From the NCBI GenBank assembly GCA_914767715.1, contig OU612072.1, positions 20,274,001 to 20,338,000 on the forward strand: a stretch of 64,000 nucleotides of DNA. Reading direction: 5' to 3'. The notes beneath the pieces were generated by a model. It saw only the letters and a list, made by a program, of their open reading frames with translations. It was not told the origin of the DNA and did no database searches. This DNA is from Membranipora membranacea. Its lineage: Eukaryota > Bryozoa > Gymnolaemata > Cheilostomatida > Membraniporidae. Of the stretch, positions 11,302-23,000 are shown in pieces; position 1 is the first letter of the stretch, and the number at the start of each line of letters is the position of its first letter. The position numbers were made by a program, and so were the translations under genes.

Positions 11302-14300
11302 TTACGGAGGTATCCTACTGATGACTACAATACTCAGAGTTGGATATCTGCTCTCTTTAACAAATCTGTCTGTCAGTCTCTGCTTCAGTTCATCCGGTAT
11401 TTCTGTGACTGTGCCATCAAATGTGACATCAGTAGACCAGGTTACTGTCAGAGTGTCATTCTTACAGCTCAGCTTAGCCTGAGAACCAACCTTAGGTCTG
11501 CAATCTGAAAACAAACAAACAATTTAATGTGATCGCGCTTGTATCTCTTACAAAGTTTCGCCTTTTGAAGCAGCCAAATTATCACCCCTCTGCGTTAAAA
11601 TCTGATTACAGCAGCCACGGAGCCAAATAACATCCACATCAGCTTCAAATTTTATTCACCTCGAACCAGTGCTCATTCAGAAAATTTTATCACTGGTTTG
11701 AGGTCTTATATATGCAGCTTATCATTAAACTGAATGTGTCAAATTGTCCCCCTATACTAAAAGGGTTATGAGGCATTTCTCATCATTTAGTTATTTTCTC
11801 AAATTATTCTCAACATACTTATATTGGACTTCAAATATAAGACTTGTGTGTTTACACACAGCCAGCCCTTAAAAGCGTTAGGGATGGCGATCGCCATCCC
11901 GAATGCTTTTAAGGGCTGGCTGTGTGTTTACATTGTACATTTATAGGAATTTATTTGTAACAAACCTAACTGCTCACCTTGTTGACATAATTCTCTTATC
12001 TGGTTGACATATCCATTAGCGAGGGTTGTTAGAGTAGATAGGGCCACCAGATCGGTCAGTACTGTACACTTTACGTAATCATACCTAGCAATGATATCGA
12101 CTCCTCTCACCAATAAGTAATCTACAATATTAATAAATATTCTTTAGAGTATAACTGGAGGCGTTATACATGGGCTTGGCAATTATCAGGCGCTCTTTTT
12201 GCTATATCCATTCATTAAACAAAAAATTGAAAGCCTTTTTCGATTCTGCCAAAAGAAAAATTGGCTGCGTGAAAAGGTTATAACTTTGGCACTTCAACAC
12301 TACGTAAGTGTTATATCTCAGTCTCTACCTTTGATTTCTACTTTGAGTGAACAGTTGGTATTTTTCCCGTTTATACGATACTTGTAGACTCCGACAGGTA
12401 GTTCTAGTGTATGAGTAGTGCCATCTAGTGAGAGGTCAAGCGCTGATAACCCAGTAGAAGCCGAGACAACTCCTCTGATTACTTCTGGGCACTCTTCTAG
12501 CCCATATTTTGTACCTGATAACGCAGTCATAGTAGTTGTTGTAGTAAACTTAAAATGCTAGCAGAAAGCTGAGTAGTAGAACGAGTATCAAAAATGGCAG
12601 CACAATCTCAAAGATGGTGTGGCTACATGCAACGAGAAACTATGGAGCTGAAATGATACCACAAATATAAATAGACTATCCAAGTAAAAATAAATACGGT
12701 TAGTAACGGAGTAGGGACCCGGGTGCTTGTGTGCTAAGTGTACGGGCTGAGGTCTTAGGCTCAAAGTAAATAATTGTAAATACTAACTTAAAAACCTCAT
12801 ATATGCTTATCAATAACCTATTTATATAAATACTCACCATTATTTATGACTATGATATTAACAGTGCAGTTGTCTCTTTTGATCACATGACTACCGACAG
12901 CATATCCAGATTGTACATCAGGAGTTATCTCCACAAACGCCCTCTCCTCAGCAGATGTCACATACAGTGTCATGTTACTGTCCTGACACTGGTTACCCAT
13001 TGTAGATCCTGCAGGATGTAAGAGATATTTAATATTTAGTTGTCGATACTAAACATTGATGAAGTTCAAATACTATCTGGTACAAATGAATGGAGGCAAA
13101 TTTAGGATTTGAAGGGGAGTACTTGTGCACCATGAAAGTTATTGATGATCGTATTTTTGCGGGTCCAGATCTTAAGATTATATTACTCCACTGGACTGTA
13201 ATAAGAAGCTAAACTTGATGACAAACTATTTATAGATATACTCACCATTATTTATTACCATAATGTTGAGAGTACAGTTGTCCCTGTAAACTACGTGAGT
13301 TCCAACTGCATATTCAGATTTTATTTGAGGAGTTATCTCCACAAACAATTTTTCCTCTTCAGATATTACATAGAATGTCATATTACTGTCCTGACAAAGT
13401 GTAGTTGTTGGTGTGGTTGTAGTTGGCGGTTTGGTAGTTGTTGGTGTGGTTGTAGTTGTTGGTTCGGTTGTAGTTGTCGGTTTGGTAGTTGTTGGTGTGG
13501 TTGTAGTTTTCTCTTTGGTAGTTGTTGGCGTAGTTGTAGTTGTTGGTTGGGTAGCTGTTGAAGTTGTAGTTGTCAGTTTGGTAGTTGTTGGTTTGGTAGT
13601 TGTTTGTGTGGTTGTAGTTGTTGGTTTGGTGGTTGTTGGTGTGGTTGTAGTTTTCTCTTTGGTAGTTGTTGGCGTGGTTGTATTTGTCGGTTTGGTGGTT
13701 GTTGGCGTGGTTGTAGTTGTCGGTTTGGTGGTTGTTGGTGTGGTTGTAGTTTTCTCTTTGGTAGTTGTTGGCGTGGTTGTAGTTGTTGGTTGGGTAGCTG
13801 TTGAAGTTGTAGTTGTCAGTTTGGTAGTTGTTGGTTTGGTAGTTGTTTGTGTGGTTGTAGTTGTTGGTTTGGTGGTTGTTGGTGTGGTTGTAGTTTTCTC
13901 TTTGGTAGTTGTTGGCGTGGTTGTATTTGTCGGTTTGGTGGTTGTTGGCGTGGTTGTAGTTGTCGGTTTGGTGGTTGTTGGTGTGGTTGTAGTTTTCTCT
14001 TTGGTAGTTGTTGGCGTGGTTGTAGTTGTTGGTTGGGTAGCTGTTGAAGTTGTAGTTGTCAGTTTGGTAGTTGTTGGTTTGGTAGTTGTTGGTGTTGTTG
14101 TAGTTGTTGGTTTGGTGGTTGTTGGCGTGGTTGCAGTTTTCTCTTTGGTAGCCGTTGGCGTGGTTGTAGTTGTTGGTTGGGTAGCTGTTGAAGTTGTAGT
14201 TGTCAGTTTGGTAGTTGTTGATTTGGTAGTTGTTGGTGTGGTTGTAGTTGTCTGTTTGGTGGTTGTTGGTGTGGTTGTAGTTTTCTCTTTGGTAGTTGTT

Positions 14301-16688
14301 GGCGTGGTTGTAGTTGTTGGTTGGGTAGCTGTTGAAGTTGTAGTTGTTGATGTGGTAGTCAGTTTTGGATCTACAAAATTAAAAAATAATTTTGTGAAGA
14401 GATATTTACATCCTTAGGTAATATAGACTGAATTTTGTGGCCATGAAAGGAAACTATAGTCTTTTTATTTATCAGTTATTTCTTCATGTGAGTGAAGGGA
14501 TGGCACTTTTATCCACGATCAAACAAGAGTATTATCTATAAAGTGATCTTCCATTCAGACAAATGCGCCATGTTAGAATGGGTGACTCTCTACCTGCCAG
14601 TAAGTTCAAGTTTGGGCACCCATTCATTATATATTTATATATATACCGTACAAACAGGTATTTTCTCTATTAAGCGCTATATCGCTCAAGAATAGGTGCA
14701 GTATTAAAATTAAAAATTCCACCTATTAATTCAACTTGAAATAAGGTACAAAATACTCCTTTTGTAATTCTATGTAGTGTACTCACACATGAACTGCTGG
14801 ATCTTTTTGTATTGTCCGACGTACAGAGAATTTTTAGTGATGAGCAGAGAGGTTGGGCGATACAAACATCCTGAGCAGAGATCCAGGGTGGTCACTCTGT
14901 CTGTGTTCAGGTCCACTAACCGGATCTTGTTATTGTACTGATCAGCCACGAGTAGAGTCTGATTACCTAAGAACACGAGGTCACATGGGTTGTAGAATAG
15001 AGAGTTTAGTAGAGTGCTGTCTGCGTAGCCTGAGGTCCCTGGTGACCCGGAGATCAGTGTTATCATCTTCTCTCTATATGTGATACGGTAGAGAGCGTGA
15101 TCCCATGTTGTGACATACAGATCCCCGTTGTCATCCTGTGTCAGGTGTGTGATAGACTGGAGTCGGTCGGACTTAACGAAAGTACCGACAGAGGCGGAGC
15201 TTACATTGACTGTCCTCACAGCTTTGTTATAGTAACCAGTGACGAGAAGCTGATCGACATCATTATTGTCTCTTATTACAGACCAGGGATCGGAGAACTG
15301 ACCGGGGCGACCGTCTGTGTATCCGCGAGACTGACACTGTCCACTGAAGACGGAGGTGATCCCTGTGACACGGTTAATATCTCTCAGACATTGATTATAT
15401 CGATCGGCTACAACTACATGCCTATCTGTGACCTGTGTGAATCCATAGATATAACCAAACCGAGCCTCAGATCCTCTCCCCTCTCTGTATCCTCTCTCAG
15501 CTGTGTTCCCGGCTATGGTCGTAGATGTTTTACCATCACTGGTCTTCAGTGAGTGCTTGTCAGTGTACAGTATGTGACCGGGTTTGAAGAGATCTTTTTC
15601 TAGGTGATAAACAGAGTGAGAGGTGGTGGTGAAGTTTGTAGCTGTAGATCTGTCTAATCTGTAAGATTAATATTGTTATGTAAATGGACGATGTTCGTTA
15701 ATTTGATCTTATTAACGCAGTAATTATTGAACAAAAAAACCACCGATATTGCAAATGCAATATTTCAAATTCATAATTTAAATGAAGTGTATTTTACGTA
15801 TTGTAAGTGTTCATGTGCTGGTGGGTGATTCAAATATATCAGAATTATGAATTTTTCCCAAAATTGATTCAAATTGATTCAAATGGATAGTTGTGTTTTC
15901 TATCAACCAATTAAATTTAGATGCAGGTTATGCACCAGAGACCATAATATATAATATTTTACATGCGGCTTTTGTTCACAGTAAATTTTTGTTATTTGGA
16001 GTTGTCTCATGTTATACACCATGAGGAGGCAATACACAAAATTTCAATTAAGCGACCTAAATTCAAAATCTTGAGTAAAACAGATATTTGCTTCAATTAA
16101 TCAACAAAAATGTTTGCAATGTATAAATTACAAAAAAGTAACAGCTTGTACCAAAATTAATGTGTAATATCACAAATCACAAGAAGGAATGAAACGATCA
16201 AATGATTAGTTCACTGTACATTGCCTACCCTGAATCTGATATTTTTACTAAAGGATATTCTAGCATAGAACTCAGAAGGCTTTCAAACCCCTATTTATCA
16301 CATCGATGGAAATTGACTCACCGATCAACTAGACACTGCGTATCCTGATCCATACACCACACAGTATTTAGTGTCACACAACATAACGCCTGTCAAAACG
16401 ATGATGGTGTTAATTAAGTTTGTTACAACAGAAATTAACAAGGTACTTTAGGTTAGGGGGGGGGAGAGACACCTCCCATATAAAGAGAATACTGATCCCC
16501 CATTGAGACCCTCTGCTCACTCATCATATAAGTAATTATGTCAGGGTTAAAGTATGTCATGCTTGTAATATTATGTACTATAACTACTTCTTTTTTTTCA
16601 GGATTATTACATAATATCAATTTTAAGGCTATAATTGAATTGCAATTCTCATTATACTTACAAGGAAAAGTGCCAGTCTCAGCTCCAT
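11302..16688 (-). CDS. Secreted NHL-propeller / mucin-like multidomain protein
   Basis: Eight minus-strand exons join in phase, all with GT-AG introns: 16688-16662, 16389-16322, 15658-14787, 14370-13246, 13008-12838, 12514-12329, 12121-11978 and 11504-11302 (stop TAA). The product is 931 residues. Residues 1-21 (MELRLALFLALCC...) form a signal peptide. About 40-322 is an NHL/YVTN-type beta-propeller, with blade motifs such as VVVADRYNQ, LYVTTWDHALYRI and LLVADQYNNKIRLVD. About 323-645 is Thr/Pro-rich (TTTPTTTK units), probably O-glycosylated. Two homologous ~55-residue modules follow (CQDSNMTFYV and CQDSNMTLYV), each with paired Cys. Then come a HYR-like stretch (CPEVIRG to CSLKVEIK), a short helical linker and a Cys-containing C-terminus. 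No membrane segment is visible, so secretion or matrix location is inferred. Residual doubt concerns only the ends and minor exons. Confidence 0.85.
11855..11926. repeat. 72-bp near-perfect palindrome in an intron
   Basis: Perfectly centred between 11,890 and 11,891 on GGCGATCGCC. The outer arms are CACACAGCCAGCCC and its complement, with mismatches only around 11,877-11,880. It lies in the last intron of the NHL/mucin gene. It may be a tiny foldback element or a transcript hairpin. Confidence 0.85.
13402..14370 (-). repeat. Coding Thr/Pro repeat with 243-bp higher-order unit
   Basis: The mucin-like exon is built of short units encoding TTTTTPTTTK and KEKTTTT. Above this sits a 243-bp (81-codon) unit: 13,604-13,804 and 13,847-14,047 are apparently identical, and more diverged partial units lie on the 3' side of the plus strand. 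The period is a multiple of three, so copy gain or loss keeps the frame. The long plus-strand frame (Val/Gly-rich) is a shadow. Confidence 0.9.
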
Positions 16689-16694
16689 GATTTT

Positions 16695-17120
16695 CAACAG
16701 GCCAAATATTCTACACCTCTATTCTCTCCTCAGTACGGTAAGTGAATGAACTGGCAGTGAACATAAGCCCGCTGCGGAGGTATTTAGCTAGCGGCAACTA
16801 ATATTTAACAAGTTATCTTTTATGTGTGTCAAACTTCAGATAAGAGAGCCGAGTAAACCATTCTCTGCCTGGTACTAAATACTGTTGACGTAGTAATCTC
16901 TTATCAGTGTAAACATTTAAAGGTAGCTATATTGGACAAAATCGTGTGTCCTGTTTTAACAAAGTCCCCAATATTGAACCAGGGTACTGCTGTGTGCGTC
17001 AGAGACCTGATAAGAAGGACAAGTGAAAGTTTCACTACTAAGTACTCAATCATGCTAACACAACGATTCGTTTATCACTGTAAATGTTACAGGAGGCAAC
17101 AAATTTAAGTTCTATGAAAA
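16695..17120. repeat. Upstream region with two inverted GATA-type units
   Basis: This is the 5' flank of the NHL/mucin gene. AGATAAGAG at 16,838-16,846 is matched by CTCTTATCA at 16,898-16,906, and TGATAAGAA at 17,008 by a weaker inverse near 17,072. Both units share 'gcgtcaga/tgtgtcaaa' on the left and 'tgtaaa' on the right with the copies near 9 kb. Confidence 0.65.
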
Positions 17121-17124
17121 AGAA

Positions 17125-17440
17125 TGTAAATGTTGGCATGCCTACCTGAGTTTCACTTGATGAGGCCCGATATTTACAGGTCTGAGTCTGTTGCATCAAT
17201 TGAGCTAAAATGATAATATGGAATGACAACTCTTTGTTTGTCATCAATATCTCTCTAACGGCACACAATTCTTGTGGTGTTTTTAATGGTGTAACAATTA
17301 TACCTGTACCTGTAATTGTTGATGAGATTTATCAGGGGGCCTGATGCTTACAAGCCTGAGCCGGTTTGGTCAACTGAGCTACAATGATATTGACGAAGGA
17401 TGACAGCACACAATTCTTGCGTGTATCAATGTTAGCCAAT
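17125..17440 (-). mobile_element. Two decayed tRNA-like SINE heads in tandem
   Basis: On the minus strand, TAGCTCAGTTGACC (near 17,375) and TAGCTCAATTGATG (near 17,205) look like polymerase III A boxes. Each is followed by a similar 'ctcag...tgtaa' stretch and flanked by 'acacaattcttg'. The B boxes are not recognisable, so these are relics rather than tRNA genes. Confidence 0.4.
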
Positions 17441-19005
17441 TTATTATTAGCTATCTTTTAATCAATTGCATTGCATGGATCTTACGACATCAAACTATCT
17501 CAACCTAACATACTAGCGATAAGATTTTTGTAGTGTCTAACTTCTATCCTTTAATACATAATGCCGTTATCTTGAAGAAACAATTAATGATGAGATCATT
17601 TATGATTGATATCAAAGTGACGCAACTCAATCATGTGGAAGCTAGGAATATTGAATTTATTGACGCAATCTATACAAATACTGCTGATCTTGTGCTTATT
17701 ATTGGGAGGGCGTTATAGCTCAGCCCCTCCAATATTTAATCAACATCAACCCAGTGAATGTTGTGGATTCTTATTCTCAGTCACAACTAAACAACAAGAT
17801 GCTATCTAGAGATAACTTCTGACTCACTCTTCAGATATCAGATATCAAACCATATATCCATAGAATGCATATGTAAGGAAGGCAGGATTAAAGACATTGA
17901 AGGGTGCGAGGGATTGAATAGTCAATCAAGAATTGCCTCCCAATTGGACACAAATGATCCCTGAGCCACCGTTCGCCTGGCAGTTAATCTCACGCAGGGT
18001 AAACAATTACAATTTCTTCATAGACATGGCACGATGGGGCTGCTTAGAGAGCATGTTCCCGAAGCTATGGGTGAAATTCAATTTATAAGCAAACAGTTTA
18101 CTGAAACTGCGCAATCTAGCAGTATTCATGCTGCAGTTTTATGTGGCTAGTGCAAACTATATATAACCTGGTATCTTAACCAGAGAGCATACCTGCCATG
18201 TAAACCGACAGCAACTATGTGATACACAGTCATTCAGAAGAGCAGTTTCACTCTAGATTAATTTTGTATGGCTAGTCTGTTATTTTAAAAATTTATTCAA
18301 GGCTGCCGTTTGTCTCAACTATTAATAATATGTATGTTTTTACCAAATGACATAGTATTAGGAAAAGCAGCTAATTTTGTATGACGGCTACCCGCGCATA
18401 ATTAGGGAGCTTGATCATTTTTAGTAATCTGTGGCATCCACGGGTTGTTAAAAGACATGAAAGCTCAATAAGAAAAAAAGAACTTTATGTTTCTGTCAAA
18501 AAGACAGTCATCTTAGCATTGCTTACAATTATGCCAAGCCTCGGTGAATAATTAGAAGATGATGGATCGATAACTTTAAGTATTTGTAACAGGCCCCATG
18601 ATTTATTTACAAGGCAGCCAGGGTTGTGAAAAAACTATCGGTATAGGCGCTCACCTCTCAACGCGTCTGAAGTGGATGGTCAAGGGCTCAAGTACCGCTG
18701 CTAACCAAGAGTGAGTGACTTTCTCTTGCTAGAAGGTAAACCAGTTGTGTAAGGGTTGTGCCACATCAACCCTCCAATGCCATACAAACAGGACCAGCGG
18801 TAAGATGAGTGATAGACTTAGGGACTCTGCTTGCAGAGTACGGAAGTAGCTAAAGCTAAAACACCGTTCCTCTTACTCTACTGTTTAAAATTTGCCTAGC
18901 ACCCAGCCGGCACAACTGCATCTAAACTATGTTGGAAAGATGTTAACCTCAGAGGCTGAACTACGTCTGCCTAATGTGGCAATCTGTCACGCTAGTATAT
19001 GTCGG
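17441..19005. other. Intergenic with a possible tRNA-derived relic
   Basis: No gene seen. At about 18,640-18,720 a tRNA-like order appears ('ggtataggcgctcacc' then GGGCTCAAGTACC, similar to a Leu/Ser-type B box), probably a SINE remnant. The rest is unstructured AT-rich DNA. Confidence 0.4.
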
Positions 19006-19006
19006 A

Positions 19007-19174
19007 ATGGTGCATTCCAATAGATATTGTAACGATACATAAACTGCCTCTTTTACACATCTATGGTGCATTCCAATAGATATTGTAACGATACATAAAC
19101 TGCCTCTTTTACACATCTATGGTGTATTCCAATAGATATTGCAACGATACATAAACTGCCCCTGTTACACATCT
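19007..19174. repeat. Three tandem 56-bp units
   Basis: Units at 19,007-19,062, 19,063-19,118 and 19,119-19,174. The first two are identical; the third differs at a few bases. The unit starts ATGGTGCATTCC and ends TTACACATCT. Confidence 0.97.
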
Positions 19175-20030
19175 AAATGGAAGCTTGTACATGTATTTCT
19201 TGTGACTAAACAGCATAGTTCCGATGTCATTCCAGTATGGAATCCATTTGATTCAAACATCTTGCAGATCACTTGTAACTATTGAAACTGTGTATATTTA
19301 GATATTATTAACACCCAATTACATACAGCCTTCCAAACTACTATAATCTAGTCCATTGGATCTATTTACCCTCAGCTTGCAAGACAGACTGACTTCAGCA
19401 ACCAAATGAGAAAGAACCTAAATTCAAAATGATGTGCTCAAATTGGAACAGCTAGTGCTGAGGACTCTTTGTTGTGTATGCGTTAAAGAGTCAATTGTAC
19501 TGGATGTAAACAAATAGTTTGTCAGTGAGCACACAACTTCTTATGTAAGATGAAATTTACTTTTAAGGGTGATAAATGATAAATATATTTTGTTATGAAA
19601 TGAGTTGGGTGTGTATATACGAATATCTACACATGAAAGAAACGAGTAAAATAAATATTAATGATGAAGCCATGCAACTGATATTACAAAAAAAAGGTAA
19701 ATGGAGAAAAAAAGGAAATCTTGTATAATATGTTAGAAATATACCTAAGTTTGTGGATACTTTTATACATAAAAAAACACACTTACCTAGAAGTTCAAGA
19801 AAAGCAGGACTGACTAGATATAAAAAATTCATGTGACAACACTGAGTTTGTAAAAAAGTTATTATATCAGAATGATAATATAAAACGATGCCAAAGTGCT
19901 GAAACAGAACGAGGAAAAATTACAAAAAAAACTGTTGGAGGGAGTTAAATATACAATATTTATTGATCTAATAAGCGTTCCGAGATCAGATTTAAAAGGC
20001 ACGTGAGGTAGAGAGTCGAGTTGTAGAGTG
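19175..20030. other. No gene; 3' flank of the DUF4806-like gene
   Basis: AT-rich DNA without a supportable frame. It should contain the 3' UTR and poly(A) site of the minus-strand gene to the right. A CACTG string at about 19,840 could be a CACTA-type terminus, but I found no matching inverse. Confidence 0.4.
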
Positions 20031-20034
20031 ATGA

Positions 20035-23000
20035 TTAGTTGATTTTTACCTGAACGTTACTTCTCTCCCTCTGCTCCCGGAACAGTCTTTTTTCTTGCGT
20101 CTGCCTAAAAAATTGAATAAAAAAAATATAAATATTTATAAGCATAAGAGAATTTACTTCACAACACGCCAATGAAGCAAGACTGATGCAGATAAGTGTG
20201 ACCAAGCAGGGACTAAACATATATGCATATTCATAAAGTGACACCTAACAGGGACAGAGTCCTATCTTGAGATTACAACGCCGGCAAATACAACAACTTA
20301 AAAGAAGAGTAAGCAAGATGAAGTAGAAAACAGCTCAAGTGATGGCAGGCCGGTGCGTGCCAGATCATGATGATAGATTAATTATACAACGATGCTTCTT
20401 ATTAATTATGAGTCCATAGGAAACATTGATTTCCAGACATTTCCCCCTTACTATTTGAATGAAACATTGTATATTACCTTAGCCACCAGTCCAGGCTGGT
20501 TTCTCAGGTGGTCTTGTACTCGCTTGTAGACATCCGCCTCAGACACCTTGAAGAACTGTACAAGGGCATCTGAAAAATTACGAAAAAAGTTCATAAATTC
20601 ATCATAATACTGAAACCTCATGAGCTGAAAGGATGAAATAGTATTGGTTATAACTATTCTAAATATTGTTCGAAAAGAAGTAGGTTGGATATCAGAAATA
20701 ACCAGCAACAACCGACTTCAGCTCAGACCGAGGAGTTGCTCAGATGAAGGCACCTTAAAAATCTTGTGCTGATTGTGTTTATTATTATGACAGAAGTACT
20801 GCTAAACATATCTATCATGAGATTTGTCTTCATCTGTATAACGTTCAAGATCATGTAGCTTACCTTTTATTATTGAGTATAACGTAGTAGTCCCAAAGGC
20901 AGCCTTTCCCTGGTTGCCCTTCCCCTCCATATTCATCGATGATCTAGCTCGTATCGATATTAGTTTACTCATAACCAGACTGACTCCCTTTTGGAGGTTG
21001 CAACCTCCAACCGTTAGCAGCTGGAGAAGCTGAAAAGAAAGCAAGATATTTTTGCAAACCCATCTGACTTATGTTTCAAGACATGGGCAACTCGGCATTG
21101 TCATATTTCCATGCCAATAACCCAGTGTAGACCACTATTGAATTTCCAGTCCGGACTGTAAACCAGCCTATTATATTATATAGTTTAATTTCGGGACATA
21201 AACACCCATTTTTTTTAGAGAGTTGATGACAGTAGTTCACTTTGATCTGTTTGTATGTTCTAAATGAGTGAGTTAAAGTCTGTTTTAAAAGCATCGGGTT
21301 GAAATGGACATGGAATGCAGCAATGACATCTCACCAGCTCCTGCCTTTCCTCTGGGGAGGGGTCAAAACTGAAGATCTCCTCTGTGGTGTTGAAGAATGG
21401 TACACCCGAGGCTGCGCCGGCCTGTATGTTGCGCTCAGCTTGCAACTGGAGCATCATTGTCGTCATTCTGAGCATCTGCTTGCCCAGCGTAAAAATACCT
21501 TCTACAAGAGAACATGGATTGTGATAATGCAAAATGATAACAATAATATGTCAGTGTACATGTAGACTCTGTGATTTCAATCACCGTCATTATCTTTTCT
21601 TGGATCAAAAGTGACTAATGATTAATTCTGAAAAAGATGTAATGATCACAAATTTTACATTCGCCACAGTTACACGAATCTTTGAATAAAATATCAGGTC
21701 ATTCCAAGCATCTGAAAGTTTGATTATGCGAGTTTAGCCGTGCAAACAAAATCACGTCAGACAGCATAAGGATAAATTTTCTATTTGTAGTTGCTACCAT
21801 CCAAATTAACAATGCAACCTACTGATCTGCTTAATGGCAAACATGACAGTTGTTGCCAACAATCGATTCCGAAATGTCAACTTGTCTGGTTTTCTTACTA
21901 TGAATTGTGTCTAGTTTTTTTGTCACATCACCGTCCAGAGGTGGAGGTAGGTGCTGAGAGAGTGATGGTGTCAGAAGATCTTCATCAATCGAAGTTCTTA
22001 GTGCGGAAGAAGGCAGAGAAGGAGTCCTCATCGGAGATGACAAGCTGGGTGTTTTACTTGTGCTAGCTTTTGGGGTGCAGCTTGAGGGCTTAGGAGCGTC
22101 TGACTTGTTCTTTGGGGTCTTAGGAGGTTTGGGTAAACGTTGAACGAGCGAGCTTGACTCTTCAGAATCGGTCTGAAAATCTAGAGAAAGCAAAACAGAA
22201 TAAATTGGAGGTTATGACAAAGTAAATGTATTTCACAGGCACAAGCAGAGCTGGGGTCTCATATGCAGGTAAGCTGTGGCTGAAGGTTGAGTAAAATAGA
22301 TAACTTTCTTAAATCATGTATAGCTAAAAAGAGAGCAACTGTATTTCAGGAGTGATCCCCTCATTGATCTCAATAAGGCCATTCCCAATGTTGGCTATTA
22401 TCATGATATAAAAATACCATAAGCTGACAGTTGCGCAGCAGTCCATATGGCTCAACAGAAACATCATTGCTTATTGAACCGTAGGAAAATGAAAATAAAA
22501 AGCCTTGCTAACCATCGTCTGCCTAGTTGGGAAGATAAACAGATATGCTTACATACCTTTGGCAAAATGCTGGGAGTACTTTTGGTTCGGTTTCCTGGCC
22601 CTCTTCCTATCCTGTTTAGGACTGTCTTCCGCTTCCTCTGCAATCTCATCTGAATCTGAGCCTGGGTCAGATGTTTCATCATATTCGTCGCAAGCCTTTT
22701 TCTCATCTAAAAATGGATCAATATGTGATTATGTCGAAAAACAGCCACTTGAAAACAATATCTACACGATCTATCCGGAAAAGTTACATTACAGCAAAAA
22801 GTAGGTGATAGGAAGCATAGCACCTTAGGTATAAATTAATCACGTATCCAATACATTTTTGGACTGTGTTTAACGCTCATTTTGAAATGCTATACTGCAC
22901 ATGAATTTGCATGCCACCATGAAATCAAGACTTCAATTAAATTTAAGAAACAAGAATCACAAAATTATACAATTTGCTGAACCTACCTGACTGGTGTTTA

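Noticed and set aside
13604-14047. Cys/Gly-rich plus-strand frames resembling small Cys-rich peptides
   Set aside because: Same reverse-complement artefact of the mucin repeat, in another frame.
13413-14417. 334-codon plus-strand Val/Gly-rich frame
   Set aside because: It is the reverse complement of the Thr/Pro-coding exon, which has splice support on the minus strand.
19840-19860. CACTG string as the CACTA element terminus
   Set aside because: No matching inverted CAGTG end or target duplication was found on the other side.
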